Positions 1 through 8,490 of a stretch of 64,000 bases of DNA are shown here, piece after piece. The first letter of the stretch is position 1. Every line of letters begins with the position of its first letter. Source of the DNA: Brevibacterium sp. S111 (GTDB lineage: Bacteria > Actinomycetota > Actinomycetes > Actinomycetales > Brevibacteriaceae); the NCBI RefSeq assembly GCF_004745075.1, contig NZ_RHFH01000007.1:124001-188000 (forward strand). The letters run 5' to 3'. The position numbers and the translations under genes were made by a program. The notes beneath the pieces are model-generated. The model did no database searches. It worked only from the letters and a program-made list of their open reading frames with translations, and had not been told where the DNA came from.

Positions 1-2
1 AG

Positions 3-689
3 GACGGAGCGGACGATGTGCCCTCCTACACGGCTCCGGAACGCGACCAGCTGTCGAAGGTCGCCTCGGCGAACATCAAGGCCCCGAGCCCGGATGGTCT
101 GACGAACGTCCTGGCAGGATCGACGATCGCGCTGCTGATCATGCTCGCCCTGTGGATCGGCGGGCTCGTCACGTACACGGTGCTCAAACCGATTCCGGCC
201 TGGGCCCTGCTGTCGACGAAGCCCTCGCTCGCCGTGTGGGCCCGAGGTCTGCTGCCCGGCGTGGTCGTCGGTGTGCTGCAGGCGCTCGTGCTCTCGATCC
301 TCGCGGTGACCGTGATGGACATCGATGCGGTCCAAGGCTTCGACATCGCGGTGCTCACCTTCGCCTCGGCGATCGTGTTCATGATCCTCAACTTCGCCCT
401 CGTGGCGTGGTTCGGCGGAGTGGGGCGGTTCCTGTCGGTGATCGCCGTGGTCCTGGCCGTGGCCGGGCGGACGATCGGCGCGGTGCCGCAGTTCTTCGAC
501 TTTGTGGCACCGATCCTGCCGCTGACCCCGTCGATGAACGGCTTCGCCGCGATCGCCGCCGGCACCACCGGACAGGCCGCAGCCTACGGCGGACTGCTGG
601 CCTGGGCGGTCATCGGCATCGTGATGTCGCTGCTCGCGATCGTCCGGGCCCGGACCACGAAGCCCGAAGCCGCCCTGGAAATGGCGTAG
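3..689 (+). CDS. YhgE/Pip-type ABC-2-like membrane protein, 5' partial
   Basis: The frame is open from the window edge, so this is the C-terminal part of a longer gene; a GTG at 18 is only the first in-window start. About 228 residues are visible, with four or five hydrophobic segments (roughly residues 35-55, 80-105, 115-150 and 190-215 counted from the GTG) and a final short cytoplasmic tail. The pattern of a Pro/Phe-rich loop (VPQFFDFVAPILPLTPSMNG) between late membrane helices resembles the C-terminal permease-like domain of the YhgE/Pip family, large membrane proteins related to ABC-2 permeases (phage infection protein, ESX/T7SS-linked proteins). The specific role cannot be told from the fragment. 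The assignment rests on family resemblance and is moderate. Confidence 0.6.
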   Translation, partial: DGADDVPSYTAPERDQLSKVASANIKAPSPDGLTNVLAGSTIALLIMLALWIGGLVTYTVLKPIPAWALLSTKPSLAVWARGLLPGVVVGVLQALVLSILAVTVMDIDAVQGFDIAVLTFASAIVFMILNFALVAWFGGVGRFLSVIAVVLAVAGRTIGAVPQFFDFVAPILPLTPSMNGFAAIAAGTTGQAAAYGGLLAWAVIGIVMSLLAIVRARTTKPEAALEMA

Positions 690-742
690 CCGCCATGGCG
701 CGGGGCGTCGGTGGCGCGGGGCGTCGGTGGCGCGGGTCTGCG

Positions 743-810
743 AATAGCCCAGTCTGAGTTGGATAGCCCACGTTTGAAGCTGGGCTGTGCACCTTAAACT
801 GGGCTGTTCG
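743..810. repeat. Four-part inverted repeat between convergent gene ends
   Basis: A 7-bp core occurs as AGCCCAg/c at 746 and 765 and as its complement CTGGGCT at 780 and 799. The two copies in each orientation are exactly 19 bp apart. It lies in the gap between two genes that end toward each other, so it could fold in RNA from either side (bidirectional terminator) or be a protein-binding array. No T-tract follows. Confidence 0.55.
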
Positions 811-855
811 CGTTCAGTGCTCGGCGTCTGGCGTCTGGCGAGAGCCCGCGGGGCT

Positions 856-3012
856 TCAGAGGAGGTCGAGGATCGCCTCTGCAACGGCGTGTGAGTCGTT
901 GAGTGTGGCCGCATCGGTGCCGGGGTTCGCGGCGATCGCCAGACCCCACTGCTTCGACGACAGCTGAATGGACAATGCGAATCGGCGCGGGTTGACGTTT
1001 CCTTCGACATCGATCGTGCGATAGGGGCGAGGGGTGAGCGCGAGTCCGTTGAGGAACTTCTCCCGACCGTCGTCCAAGGTCAAGCGTGCTGCGGTGAGCT
1101 GACCGCGCTCGAGCATCCCGTACAGCAGGACATCGGCTGCGCGCGAGACGGAATTCGTCGGGGATGCGGCATCGATGACGACACTGCCCGTGATCTCACC
1201 GGCGGCCTGCGCCGAGGTGACCGTGAAGAGCTCCGGTCGCGGCCCCGGCGTTTTCGCCCCGGACGCCACATCGGCGGCCGTCCCGGATACCGCAGCGGCG
1301 TTCGCCTCACGCGCTTCGAGTGCGTCCGGGTTCTCCTCAATGCGCATATCGGGGCCGATGAAGGACACGATTCCCGCCTCGGCGAGGGCAAGGAGTTCGG
1401 CGATCCGCTGTGGGGGAGGCCCATCGCAGATGCCGGAGACGAAGCCCTCGAACCAGCCGAGGATCTCCATGTCGATGCTCACCCGATCGATGTGACCGGC
1501 GACGATGAGGTCCTTGAGCAGCAGGCGGGACTGCCACAGCACAGTGAACAATGCTTTCTCCGGGCTGCCGGTCGGACCGGCCAGGGAGCTGTGCAGGTCG
1601 GTGCGCAGGAAGTCGAGCATCCACTCGTGCAGGGAACCGGGCTCGCCGGGTTCGCGACTGGTGAACAGCTCGCCTTCGAGCGGGTTGAGCAGAGTGTGCA
1701 GAGACATGCGATCGGCAGGATCGGGCACGAGTGCCTCTTCGATCTCCGACCAGGCGAAGGCTTCGCGAGTGACGCGGCCCTGGCGGGCGGTCTCCTCGGT
1801 GGTCTCGGCGGCACCGGCATCGCCCGCCGCCTGCGGGTGGGTCTCCTGCCAGGTGCGTCGGGTCAGGTGGCGTGACACGGCCTCGCCGATGGCCTCACGC
1901 AGCTGACCGGGGTCATCGGCGAACGCTTCGGGACGGACCTGGGAGAGCGTGTGATAGTACGCCAAACGCAGATCGGCGAGGATGAGCGGCCACAGCTGGT
2001 CATTGAACCGCGCACCGGCTTTGCGCTCCCCATCGAGGTTGTCGAGTCCGGCGAGCAGCGCGACATTGTCCTTCGTGAAATACCGCAGCGGCCAGTCCCG
2101 CCGAGGATGCTCCTGACAGATCGGTTTGCTGCGATACGGGATTCCGCGACGTGATCCCAGCGCCAATCGCGGTTCGTCTCCGCTGGGCACATACTTCAGG
2201 TGCCCGCCGGGCTGCGGAAGATAGCGACCGTCGCGCTCATGAGTGAACAAGGTCTGCAGGTCGAAGTAGTTGAGCCCCATGCCACGGACGATGACACGCT
2301 CACCGGGGGCCACCTCGGCGACGGGGGTTTCTGCGGGCAGGCCCTGCGGCAGATACAGCCCGCCATTCTGCTCGGCGAACGCCGCGAGGCGGGCGCGCTC
2401 CTCCGGCTGGGCACTGGGGATGTGGCCGACGGCGAGCACGACGGCGCTGGCGACGATCGTCGTGCCGTTCTGGCAACGCACGAGCTGCTCGGGGACCGCG
2501 GCCCGTAATTCCTCGGGCGCGGATTGCGGGAGATCCATCGTGGGCAGGTCGATGACGGATTCGGCCTTCGTCGGATGCTCGACGATCTCGATGAAGTCCG
2601 GTGCGTGGCCGCGGATGCGGCGGTAGGCATCGCGGAGGTAGCGGCCGTAGAGGCTGCGGCTGGGGAACGTCGAGTGCAGCGGTTCGGTGCCGCCGTCCGC
2701 GACATACCACTCGGCCATGGACGGTCCGGTCGGCACATCATCGGGGCCGAGGAAGGTGCAACTGGAGTCGGGGAAGACCGTCTGCTCGGCAATGGTGGTG
2801 TTCATCAGCAGAGACTCGGGCTGGTCGGTGCGCCACACGATGCCGGCACCCGGCGGATACGGGTCGATGAGGTGGATAGTCAGCGCGGTCTCGGAGCTGC
2901 CAGCGAAGCGCTTCGCCGCCAACGCCACAAGCCTCTCCAGGACAGTGAGACCGCGCGGTCCGACGCCGATGATCGCGACCGCGGGGATGGGAGTCTGTGG
3001 GGTGTCGTTCAC
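856..3012 (-). CDS. FAD/NAD(P)-binding protein (NAD_binding_9 type)
   Basis: 718 residues. The N-terminus carries a dinucleotide-binding signature (AIIGVGPRGLTVLERL, about residues 13-28) followed by an acidic DPYPPGAG segment, typical of the FAD/NAD(P)-binding family Pfam PF13454, whose members are mostly uncharacterised and lie distantly near ornithine/lysine N-hydroxylases. A second nucleotide-binding-like stretch (VVLAVGHIPS) is near residue 190. The long C-terminal half has no domain I can name. The start is GTG at 3012, overlapping the stop of the upstream LCP gene by 4 bp, so the two genes are probably cotranscribed and translationally coupled. Substrate unknown; a secreted-polymer or secondary-metabolite oxidation role would be a guess from the LCP neighbour. 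Confidence 0.75.
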   Translation of the reverse strand: MNDTPQTPIPAVAIIGVGPRGLTVLERLVALAAKRFAGSSETALTIHLIDPYPPGAGIVWRTDQPESLLMNTTIAEQTVFPDSSCTFLGPDDVPTGPSMAEWYVADGGTEPLHSTFPSRSLYGRYLRDAYRRIRGHAPDFIEIVEHPTKAESVIDLPTMDLPQSAPEELRAAVPEQLVRCQNGTTIVASAVVLAVGHIPSAQPEERARLAAFAEQNGGLYLPQGLPAETPVAEVAPGERVIVRGMGLNYFDLQTLFTHERDGRYLPQPGGHLKYVPSGDEPRLALGSRRGIPYRSKPICQEHPRRDWPLRYFTKDNVALLAGLDNLDGERKAGARFNDQLWPLILADLRLAYYHTLSQVRPEAFADDPGQLREAIGEAVSRHLTRRTWQETHPQAAGDAGAAETTEETARQGRVTREAFAWSEIEEALVPDPADRMSLHTLLNPLEGELFTSREPGEPGSLHEWMLDFLRTDLHSSLAGPTGSPEKALFTVLWQSRLLLKDLIVAGHIDRVSIDMEILGWFEGFVSGICDGPPPQRIAELLALAEAGIVSFIGPDMRIEENPDALEAREANAAAVSGTAADVASGAKTPGPRPELFTVTSAQAAGEITGSVVIDAASPTNSVSRAADVLLYGMLERGQLTAARLTLDDGREKFLNGLALTPRPYRTIDVEGNVNPRRFALSIQLSSKQWGLAIAANPGTDAATLNDSHAVAEAILDLL

Positions 3013-5477
3013 CCCTGCTCGCCGGTTCCGCCGTTAGGGCCGGGGTAGCCAGGGAAGTCGTCACCGGGCTTGTACCCCTTCGGGTAGCACTTGCCCTCAG
3101 CATCGGGCTCACCCGGCGTCGTCGTTTCGGTGGGGGCCGCCTCGGCGCCGCCTTCCTCGGTCGCACCATCGGCGGAGTCCGCAGCTTCGGCACTGTCGGC
3201 ACCTGCATCCTCGGTGGCGGTGTCCTCGGACGCATCCGCACTGTCACCGGACTCCTGGGACTTGCTGCCGACGTTCGTCGGCTTCGGAGTCTCCTCGCCG
3301 TCCGATGCACCCTTGACCTCGCCGAGGATCCACTTATGGAGGACATCGAAGTCGGGGTCGTAGGTGGGGGTGACATCGTTGTTGATCTGGACCGTCGTGA
3401 CGTCGCCTTTCTGCATCATCAGGGCGAGCTCGATGAAGGCCGGGATCTCGTTCTGCGGAATCGAGGTCGCGATGTTCCGGGTCGCGGAGTTCGCGAGCTT
3501 CGGATAGGCCGTGGCGATCTCCTGCGGATCGATCTGTTCGAGCGTGGTCTTGAGCATGCGCTGCTGACGGCACATGCGGTCGTAGTTGTCGCTGCCTTCG
3601 CGGGAGCGGACGTACCACAGTGCGTCCTTGCCCTTGAGCACCTGCGGGCCGGGATCGACCCAACCGTAGACCTCGTTCTTCACGCCGGACATCGACGTTC
3701 CGCCGCCCATCGGGATGGGGCGTTCGACGTCGATCTGGACTCCGCCGATGGCATCGACCACATCTTCGAACCCGGCCATATCGACCGCGGCCCAATAGTC
3801 GAGCTTCAGCCCCAGCGAGCCTTCGACAGCCTGCATCGTCGTCCACATTCCCGGTTCGAGTCCGTGGTCGTCGCCGATCTTATCGGGGTTCTGCTCACCC
3901 CACTGCCACACGGCGTTGATGAGGTCTTCGGAGGGGTCGCCGGAGGGGCGGAACCCGTCTGGCCAGGCCTTTTCGAGTTCGCTGTCTTCGGGGAAGATCG
4001 GGAACGCGAGGTTGCGGGGCACGGAGATGAGCGCGGCGTTGCCGGTCTTCGTGTCGATCGAGGCCACGAGCATCGTGTCCGGGCGTGTGCCCTCACGGTC
4101 GTCGCCGTTGTCGCGGCCCATGAGGAAGACGTTGATGTACGGCTTGTCCGCCCAGAGCTCCTCGGGGCTGTGGGCCTTGCCTGTGCTGTCACCGAAGAGG
4201 CTGGCCACAGTGTCCGACTGCACGCGTGCGAAGACGGAGCCGACGCCCAGCGGGATGCCGATGATGAGGGCCAGGGAGACGACGAGGATGCCTGCCATCT
4301 TGTTCTGCCAGGGCCGGTATTTGTGCCCGCGGCGCAGCCCGAGGTGTGACACGATCATCACGAGGATCCAGATCACGGCCACGAGCACGGCGGCGATCGC
4401 GAGGAAGTTGAGCAGAGAGGGGCTGGCGACGACCGTGGCGATAGCCCGCACCGGCCCCTTGACCAGTAGATACACGAGCCCGGCGAGGAGAGTGAGGACG
4501 AAGAGTCCGAACACGACGAGGCCGGCGGGACGGAATCGTGTGCGCAGCAGTCCGATTCCGGGCAGCAGCGTACTCAGCGAAGTCCAACCGACGAGGCTGG
4601 GGAAGGTTTCGCCGAGGCGGGAGGAATGACGGCGGGCCCGTGCCGGTCCGTGCTCGGCGGGCTTCGCGTTGTGCGTTGGGCCGTTGTCGTCGGCTCTTCT
4701 GGCGGCAGACGATGCTCCGACAGCGGATGCTGTGCTGCCCGCGCCGACCGCTGCTGCGGCCGCGGCATTGCGTGTTGATCGTGCGGCTGGTGCCTTCTTC
4801 CGGCCCTGGCCGCGGGATTCGGCGGAGTGCCGTTCGCGTGCATCGCGGCGGGTCGTCGGCGCGTCTTCCGTGCAAAAGTTGTCCGATCGGGCGGAGTCAC
4901 GGGGATCCCTCGCCGAAGTGGCCGATTCGCTGCGTGCGAACGTGCGCGGGGCATCGTGGGCAGCATTGCGGTGGAAGTTCGCGTCGAAAGCGTCGGACGA
5001 GTTCGAATTCGAGTTCGCTGCGGCGGCGACTCCGGCTGCTGAAGCTCCGCTGGCGGCGGCAGCGCGCAGCATCCGTGCTTCGCGGCGAGTGCGCGGAGCT
5101 ACCGGGCGCGGTGGTGGAGCATGCGGTGACCGAGCGGCGGAATCCTGGCCGGAGTTCTCGCCGGGCCGGCGGGGCTCGACTCCCTGAGTTGGTTGCTGTT
5201 GCGCGTCACGGCGGTAAGCGTCGGCGCCGTAGCGGGAATCGGCACTGTAGCCGGAATGCGCGCTGTGAGGGGAGTCTGCCTGCTCGGGTATCGACGGACG
5301 CGAGTTCTGCTGTTGCGAGCGGGCGTGCGAGCTCGACTGCGGTGTCGAATGATCGTCGCTGGCGGCGGTGTCTCCACGGAAGCGGGGGCGAGAGGAGGCG
5401 CGGAGCCGACGACCAGTTGTCTGGGAATTGGGGTCGCTCCCGTGCGGTCCGCGCTTGTCAGGGGGAAACTCTGGCAA
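3009..5477 (-). CDS. LCP (LytR-CpsA-Psr) family cell-wall glycopolymer ligase
   Basis: 822 residues starting at TTG 5477 with a GAGGAG ribosome-binding site 8-9 nt upstream. Three parts are visible: a low-complexity N-terminal region (1-285) rich in Arg, Ser, Ala and Gln; three hydrophobic segments (about 317-340, 352-378, 395-418); and an extracellular LCP catalytic domain (about 445-690). The domain shows conserved family features: FLMGRDNGDD, RPDTMLVASID, ISVPRN and the late YVRSREGSDNYDR block with Arg/Asp residues that bind the polyprenyl pyrophosphate. An acidic Ala/Glu/Ser tail (690-790) ends the protein. LCP enzymes move wall polymers such as teichoic acid or arabinogalactan from lipid carriers to peptidoglycan. 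Most LCP proteins have one membrane segment; three plus a 285-residue disordered head is unusual but is seen in actinobacteria. Confidence 0.9.
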   Translation of the reverse strand: MPEFPPDKRGPHGSDPNSQTTGRRLRASSRPRFRGDTAASDDHSTPQSSSHARSQQQNSRPSIPEQADSPHSAHSGYSADSRYGADAYRRDAQQQPTQGVEPRRPGENSGQDSAARSPHAPPPRPVAPRTRREARMLRAAAASGASAAGVAAAANSNSNSSDAFDANFHRNAAHDAPRTFARSESATSARDPRDSARSDNFCTEDAPTTRRDARERHSAESRGQGRKKAPAARSTRNAAAAAAVGAGSTASAVGASSAARRADDNGPTHNAKPAEHGPARARRHSSRLGETFPSLVGWTSLSTLLPGIGLLRTRFRPAGLVVFGLFVLTLLAGLVYLLVKGPVRAIATVVASPSLLNFLAIAAVLVAVIWILVMIVSHLGLRRGHKYRPWQNKMAGILVVSLALIIGIPLGVGSVFARVQSDTVASLFGDSTGKAHSPEELWADKPYINVFLMGRDNGDDREGTRPDTMLVASIDTKTGNAALISVPRNLAFPIFPEDSELEKAWPDGFRPSGDPSEDLINAVWQWGEQNPDKIGDDHGLEPGMWTTMQAVEGSLGLKLDYWAAVDMAGFEDVVDAIGGVQIDVERPIPMGGGTSMSGVKNEVYGWVDPGPQVLKGKDALWYVRSREGSDNYDRMCRQQRMLKTTLEQIDPQEIATAYPKLANSATRNIATSIPQNEIPAFIELALMMQKGDVTTVQINNDVTPTYDPDFDVLHKWILGEVKGASDGEETPKPTNVGSKSQESGDSADASEDTATEDAGADSAEAADSADGATEEGGAEAAPTETTTPGEPDAEGKCYPKGYKPGDDFPGYPGPNGGTGEQG

Positions 5478-5853
5478 GTTGTCTTCTCCTCAGAACTGTC
5501 TACTCGTGCAGTACGGCCCGCTCGCCGTTCTCCTCTCGGGCGCAGGGAACATCGCCGTCGTCGTCGGGTAATCGACCGGTGTTCCCGCGGGAAGAAGAGT
5601 TCGGACCGCAAAGCACTTCACGCCGATTTTACGCCCGGACATTGATGAATGCTGGAATTCCGGTGTGGGAGAGCAGTGCAGAAGGGACATTCGGCCCGGT
5701 TTCGCGGGCTTCAGCGGTGGACCGGATTATGACGAAGCCCACTCTCCGACTCCGCGCTTTGCCCTGGATGCCACCTTTACCTTAGGCTGTTATCTGTAGT
5801 GCTGGAGGGTGTGTCACCGTGCATTTCGCCGGAGCGGATCACCGTACTGCAAA
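5478..5853. other. Intergenic region between LCP gene and tRNA-Ser
   Basis: 376 bp. It holds the upstream region of the minus-strand LCP gene and, near its right end, a plausible promoter for tRNA-Ser. I see no convincing coding frame here; the longer frames are continuations of antisense shadows. Confidence 0.5.
5759..5788 (+). promoter_or_regulatory. Candidate promoter for tRNA-Ser
   Basis: TTGCCC (5759-5764) and TAGGCT (5783-5788) are separated by 18 bp, fitting a sigma-70-like -35/-10 pair about 65 nt before the mature tRNA 5' end. Sequence match only; no mapped start site. Confidence 0.35.
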
Positions 5854-5942
5854 GGAGTCGTGGCTGAGCGGCCGAAAGCGTCACCCTGCTAAGGTGAAGT
5901 CCTCCAATAGGGGGACCGTGGGTTCAAATCCCACCGGCTCCG
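5854..5942 (+). tRNA. tRNA-Ser (GCT)
   Basis: An 89-nt class II tRNA. The acceptor stem pairs GGAGTCG (5854-5860) with CGGCTCC (5935-5941), followed by discriminator G. The anticodon arm pairs TCACC with GGTGA around the loop CTGCTAA (5886-5892), giving anticodon GCT, which reads AGC/AGT serine codons. A long variable arm (AGTCCTCCAATAGGGGGACC region) and a T-arm with GGTTCAAATCC are present. Only CA, not CCA, follows the discriminator, so the full CCA end must be added after transcription. A hairpin terminator begins 10 nt downstream, and an insertion sequence starts 86 nt past the tRNA. Confidence 0.95.
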
Positions 5943-5952
5943 CATTAAGCAG

Positions 5953-5993
5953 AACCCCTGCGATCCGATGAGATATCGGGTGTAGGGGTTTTT
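5953..5993 (+). terminator. Rho-independent terminator of tRNA-Ser
   Basis: AACCCCT (5953-5959) pairs with AGGGGTT (5984-5990), a second inner stem pairs CGAT with ATCG, and the hairpin is followed by a short T run. It sits directly after the tRNA. Confidence 0.75.
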
Positions 5994-6413
5994 GCGTTCC
6001 CGCCGAATCGCTTGCGCCCAGATTCCACGGGTTATAGGCCAAAATGTGTGTATGGGCAGGGCGTGTCGATGCTGGTTCTCACCGGGTTCTGCCGCCCCAG
6101 CCCTTCTGGATCCCATTGCCATCCTCGACGCTGAATCCCGTCCCGTAGAGAAGATTCGTCTCCTCTCGGCCCGTGTCGGGTTTCACCACATTCGGGACGC
6201 TGCGCGGTGGTGTCCACGCTCGTGGAGTAACGAACGACCACGGGTCCTTGGGTGCCTCGGTGCGCAGATACAACAGCCAGTCGACTCCTCGGCGGGCATG
6301 ATCGATGTTCAGTCCTCGATGGGCTCGGAGGAAGTCCTTGATCGCTTTGTTCGGGCCGCCCTCTAATGGGTTCGTAGTCTTCGCGATCGTGTAGTCGTCT
6401 TCGGCTAGTTCTA

Positions 6414-7337
6414 GGGCGTGTCTGATAAATTTCCCGGCGGGATTCTGAAACCCTGGAATCGTGTCTCGATTCCAACTACTCACTGATGACCAATGGGCTC
6501 TCATCGCCGACTACCTCCCGGCACCGACCGGCCGACGAGGCCGCCCGTTCTCCGATCCCAGACAGATGATCGAGGGCATCATCTACCGCTACCGCACCGG
6601 TATCGCTTGGCGCGATCTGCCCGAGACCTTCGGCAAATGGCAGACCGTGTGGACCTGGCACCGCCGCCTCGCCGCCGACGGCACCTGGGATGCCATCCAC
6701 CAGGCTCTGACTGTCCACGCGGCAAAGAATGACAAAGTCGACTTCACCGTCTCAGTCGACTCCACGATCGCTCGCGCACATCAACACGCGACGAACATCA
6801 GCCGCCTAAAAAAGGGACTCGTCGAATTACAAGGATCTACTGACAGAGTCGCCTGACCACGCTTTCGGCCGCTCGCGCGGAGGCTTGTCAACAAAGACTC
6901 ATCAGCTCGTCGATGGCCACGGACTGCCGCTGGTGTCAATCTGCACCGCTGGCCAGGACGGCGACAGCCCGATGCTCGCCCCTCTGTTGGACAACCTTCA
7001 GGTCGGTCGACGCACCCGCCCGGACGCCGTCCTTGGCGACAAGGCCTACTCATCGAGAGCGAACCGGTCACTGCTGCGGTCGCGGAAGATCGAGGCAGTC
7101 ATCTCCGAACCCTCCGATCAGCAAGGCCATCGTCTCCGGCGAGGATCAAAGGGTGGCCATCCACCGAAGTTCGATGCAATCAAATACAAGGGCCGCAATG
7201 TCATCGAGCGCGGGTACGCCCGTTTGAAGCAGTGGCGAGGACTGGCCACTCGCTATGACAAACTCGCCGTCGTCTATCGAGCCGCTGTCGTGCTCAACGG
7301 TGTCATCGCTTGGTTACAGCATTTATCAGACACGCCC
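6414..7337 (+). mobile_element. IS5-family (IS427-group) insertion sequence, complete
   Basis: A 924-bp element with perfect 17-bp terminal inverted repeats at 6414-6430 (GGGCGTGTCTGATAAAT) and 7321-7337. It is flanked by a 2-bp TA duplication (6412-6413 and 7338-7339), as typical for the IS427 group. It encodes a transposase in two frames on the plus strand, opposite to the element it interrupts. Both ends and both frames are undamaged, so it appears recent and possibly active. Confidence 0.93.
6461..6856 (+). CDS. IS5-type transposase, first frame (OrfA)
   Basis: 131 residues. It contains the DUF4096-like N-terminal domain of IS427 transposases (LTDDQWALIADYLP, then GRPFSDPRQMIEGIIYRYR and GIAWRDLPETFGKWQTVW) and the first catalytic aspartate in VDSTIARAHQHAT. 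After ISRLKKG the zero frame becomes non-conserved and stops. Conserved sequence continues in the +1 frame from the A6 run at 6808-6813, so full-length transposase requires a +1 (or -2) shift at that tract. Translation probably starts at GTG 6461 within the left end. Confidence 0.88.
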   Translation: MSRFQLLTDDQWALIADYLPAPTGRRGRPFSDPRQMIEGIIYRYRTGIAWRDLPETFGKWQTVWTWHRRLAADGTWDAIHQALTVHAAKNDKVDFTVSVDSTIARAHQHATNISRLKKGLVELQGSTDRVA

Positions 7338-7340
7338 TAG
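6810..7340 (+). CDS. IS5-type transposase, second frame (OrfB)
   Basis: The +1 frame is open from the A6 tract and reads ...YKDLLTESPDHAFGRSRGG, then continues to the second catalytic Asp (VLGDKAYSSRANR) and the DDE glutamate (GRNVIERGYARLKQWR). About 176 codons are available; the first internal start codon is TTG 6885. The stop codon TAG (7338-7340) lies outside the element: TA is the target duplication and G is flanking DNA, so the target site supplies the stop. Expressed as a fusion with the first frame it gives a transposase of about 290 residues. Confidence 0.88.
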   Translation, partial: KRDSSNYKDLLTESPDHAFGRSRGGLSTKTHQLVDGHGLPLVSICTAGQDGDSPMLAPLLDNLQVGRRTRPDAVLGDKAYSSRANRSLLRSRKIEAVISEPSDQQGHRLRRGSKGGHPPKFDAIKYKGRNVIERGYARLKQWRGLATRYDKLAVVYRAAVVLNGVIAWLQHLSDTP

Positions 7341-8490
7341 CCACGTGAACAGTTGCCGGTCGCGGAGGAGTCCTGTCAGCAGGTTGTGGGCTCGACGGGT
7401 CCGAAGATGCGTGTACCACCAGCGCTGTCCCGGCTTCACGTGTGCCGGTCGGGGTGTTCCTGACCGCACCTGGGTGCGGTGTTTGAGGAACGACTCCCAT
7501 TTCGCTTCCCAGGACGTGAATGCGCCTGTCCACTTCGCGGCTTCGTCGAGGCTGGTGACCTTCGGCAGCATCTTGAACAGGCCGAGGAGTTCCTTGTTCG
7601 CCGGCAGGACAGGCCGCATGGTCAGGTACCGATGTGCGGCCTGTCGGATGTGGAAGTGACACCGTTGGATACGGGTGGTCGGCCAGAGTCGCTTGATCGT
7701 TGTCGTCAATGGTCCGTTGCCATCGACGATCGCAGCCACCGGGGCGGGGATGCGGCTGATGAGGGCTGTCCAGGACGCGTTCTTCTCCTGGTCGCACCAT
7801 TGCCAGTCGATGACGTGAGTGCCGGTGTAGGCGATGAGCACGCACCAACCGTTGAAGTAGGTGCCGTCGAGCATGATCTGGTCATGGATCTCGCCTGTCA
7901 GGACCACCCTGGGGGTTACGTTCCAGCACCATTGAATCTTTCGTGTGAAGGTACGAGTGCTGGTAGCGAAATCGCCTCGTGGCTGCGTGCTGGTCAACCA
8001 TGCGATGAAGCTGTTGAAGTCTGCCTTCTTCGCCGAATCGGTGCGCGTCTGAATTGCTGAACAGCCGCAGTGTTTGCACCGCCACCTGGTGCGTCCGGCA
8101 CCGGTTTTGCCATTCTTGACGAGCTTGTTTGCACATACACCACAGACGGGGTGATTTCTGGGATTGGGCACTGAACATGGTTGCAGAGCATGTTCAATCC
8201 AGTCTTGCCCTACTGGCTACTGGGCAAGCAGGCCATCCTGTACACACATTTTGGCCTATAACCCGATTCCACCCCCACTTCTCATCAAAAGCGGCTTCAA
8301 AGTGCATTTGTGGTGATCGTGATCGGGGCGCATGAATTTCGAGCCTGCGGGTGCTGAACCCGGAGTTCATCTTGATATACGTGCTGTGTAGTGAAAGTTC
8401 ACTTGTCCGAGGTAGGATGATCCGCGACCATCCCCGCCACCGGAGCTGACCAGGACAAACACGGCTCCGGCGACACTTGAGGAGATCTCT

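Larger units (their letters stand above)
6079..8171 (-). pseudogene. IS1249-like transposase, split by IS insertion
   Basis: The N-terminal 278 codons run from 8171 to the insertion at 7338-7340. The frame starts MPNPRNHPVCGVC and has a CxxC...CxxC zinc-ribbon (CGVCANK, RWRCKHCGCS), then a DDE-type core with LDGTYFNGW, IVDGNGPLT and QRCHFHIRQ. It resumes in frame at 6411 as ELAEDDYTIAKTTNPLEGG, the conserved C-terminal Glu-containing block of IS1249-type transposases, and ends at 6079. Joining the two parts across one TA copy gives ...LFTWLELAEDDY... with no frameshift, so the only lesion is the insertion. Read uninterrupted, the protein would be about 389 residues, which is normal for the group. 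Confidence 0.9.
6029..8264 (-). mobile_element. IS256-family (IS1249-like) element, disrupted by a nested IS5 element
   Basis: The ends are perfect 24-bp inverted repeats at 6029-6052 and 8241-8264, beginning GGGTTATAGGCC. They are flanked by an 8-bp direct repeat GATTCCAC (6021-6028 and 8265-8272), the target duplication size expected for IS256-type transposition. Removing the inserted IS5-type element (924 bp plus one TA copy) leaves an element of 1,310 bp with one continuous minus-strand transposase frame. The element landed just downstream of the tRNA-Ser terminator. It is inactive by itself unless the insert excises precisely, but its ends are intact and could still be mobilised in trans. 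Confidence 0.93.

Noticed and set aside
5854..8272. tRNA-Ser-associated integrated genomic island
   Set aside because: There is no integrase gene and no repeat of the tRNA 3' end further on; the accessory DNA is fully explained by two insertion sequences.
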